From Ohtaekwangia koreensis (lineage in GTDB: Bacteria; Bacteroidota; Bacteroidia; Cytophagales; Cyclobacteriaceae): DNA of 64,000 nt. Both the position numbers and the translations under genes were made by a program. The notes under the pieces were generated by a model. That model saw only the letters and a program-made list of their open reading frames with translations, was not told the origin of the DNA and did no database searches. Positions within the stretch are counted from its first letter, which is position 1; every line of letters starts with the position of its first letter. Below are positions 63,726 through 64,000 of this stretch, piece after piece. The stretch is taken from positions 1,832,580 to 1,896,579 of the forward strand of contig NZ_FUZU01000001.1 of assembly GCF_900167975.1 (NCBI RefSeq). The letters run 5' to 3'.

Positions 63726-64000
63726 TATACGATGGAGAGTCCTACTCCAAGATAATATAGCACAAGAATGACAATGCCCAATACGATGCGGTAATAACCG
63801 AAGAGCTTGAAGCCATGCTTGGTAAGAAATGTTATGAAGGATTTGATGGCGATCATGGCAACTATAAATGCTATAACATTGCCAACTGCAAAGAGCGTTA
63901 TTTCGTGTGTGCCGAAACTCCCACCGTCCATAATATACTCCAGAATTTTTAAGGCGGTAGCTGCAAACATGGTTGGTACCGCCAGGAAGAATGAGAACTC
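63725..64000 (-). CDS. uppP: Undecaprenyl-diphosphatase, C-terminal part (cut by window edge)
   Basis: The visible 91 residues are the C-terminal end of an UppP/BacA-type undecaprenyl pyrophosphate phosphatase, which recycles the lipid carrier for cell-wall synthesis at the inner membrane. The edge of the window reads [21 protein letters not shown], a conserved family segment, followed by a [17 protein letters not shown] helix with the typical glycine and a final helix ending LGVGLSIV. The start codon and the catalytic N-terminal loop lie to the right of the window. Its stop overlaps the truB start (TAATG), so the three genes form one operon. Confidence 0.92.
   Translation of the reverse strand, partial: EFSFFLAVPTMFAATALKILEYIMDGGSFGTHEITLFAVGNVIAFIVAMIAIKSFITFLTKHGFKLFGYYRIVLGIVILVLYYLGVGLSIV

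Overview
The window comes from a member of the Bacteroidota, most likely the Cytophagales (Cytophagia). The evidence is direct: two very large secreted proteins with type B type IX secretion (T9SS) sorting domains, a PorP/SprF protein, GldC, two TonB-dependent receptors with carboxypeptidase-like N-terminal domains, a PUR-like DUF3276 protein, an M1 peptidase/ABC permease fusion, and several TAnnTTTG promoter elements of the Bacteroidota type. I see no tRNA, rRNA, CRISPR array, transposase or phage gene.

Layout. 1-1100: start of CTP synthase (minus strand, cut by the window edge). 1.1-13.7 kb: a membrane-anchored unknown, a small secreted unknown, and a 3719-residue secreted protein built from two tandem module arrays (19 modules of 86 or 89 residues, then 12 modules of 83-85 residues in 756-bp supermodules). 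13.8-16.8 kb: LuxC-type acyl-CoA reductase divergent from an Alvin-type ferredoxin, then a DUF58 protein divergent from a PUR-like protein. 17.0-26.5 kb: a second giant T9SS cargo followed after 6 bp by PorP/SprF. 26.5-37.6 kb: housekeeping and transport on the minus strand (queuosine precursor transporter, RNase Z, STAS protein, PurC, ABC ATPase with permease/M1 peptidase, LeuS). 37.6-42.9 kb: LysR regulator divergent from an oxidoreductase, then a secreted alpha/beta hydrolase and a TonB receptor that share an upstream pair of direct repeats. 42.9-46.8 kb: probable operon of a TPR-like protein, DoxX-like and unknown membrane proteins and a LytS/LytTR two-component pair, facing an orphan receiver. 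46.9-52.2 kb: lipoprotein, TerB-like/ABC/permease fusion, three copies of a CGCAGA-type repeat, and a YdcF protein. 52.2-59.9 kb: TonB receptor with SGNH lipoprotein, GldC, cytochrome bd oxidase. 60-64 kb: acetoacetyl-CoA synthetase, then uppP-truB-ribF with overlapping start and stop codons.

The theme that stands out is surface display. The two giants should leave through the T9SS; SprF-like proteins assist type B cargo, and GldC belongs to the gliding machinery used by this phylum. Most other genes are ordinary core metabolism. The least explained elements are the modular architecture of the first giant and its small coupled partner, the shared 21-bp-spaced direct repeats, the CGCAGA repeat cluster, and the TATA-rich sequence signature that runs through coding regions. 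Start codons were moved inward in several genes where an internal ATG is followed by a clear signal peptide or the family N-terminus.
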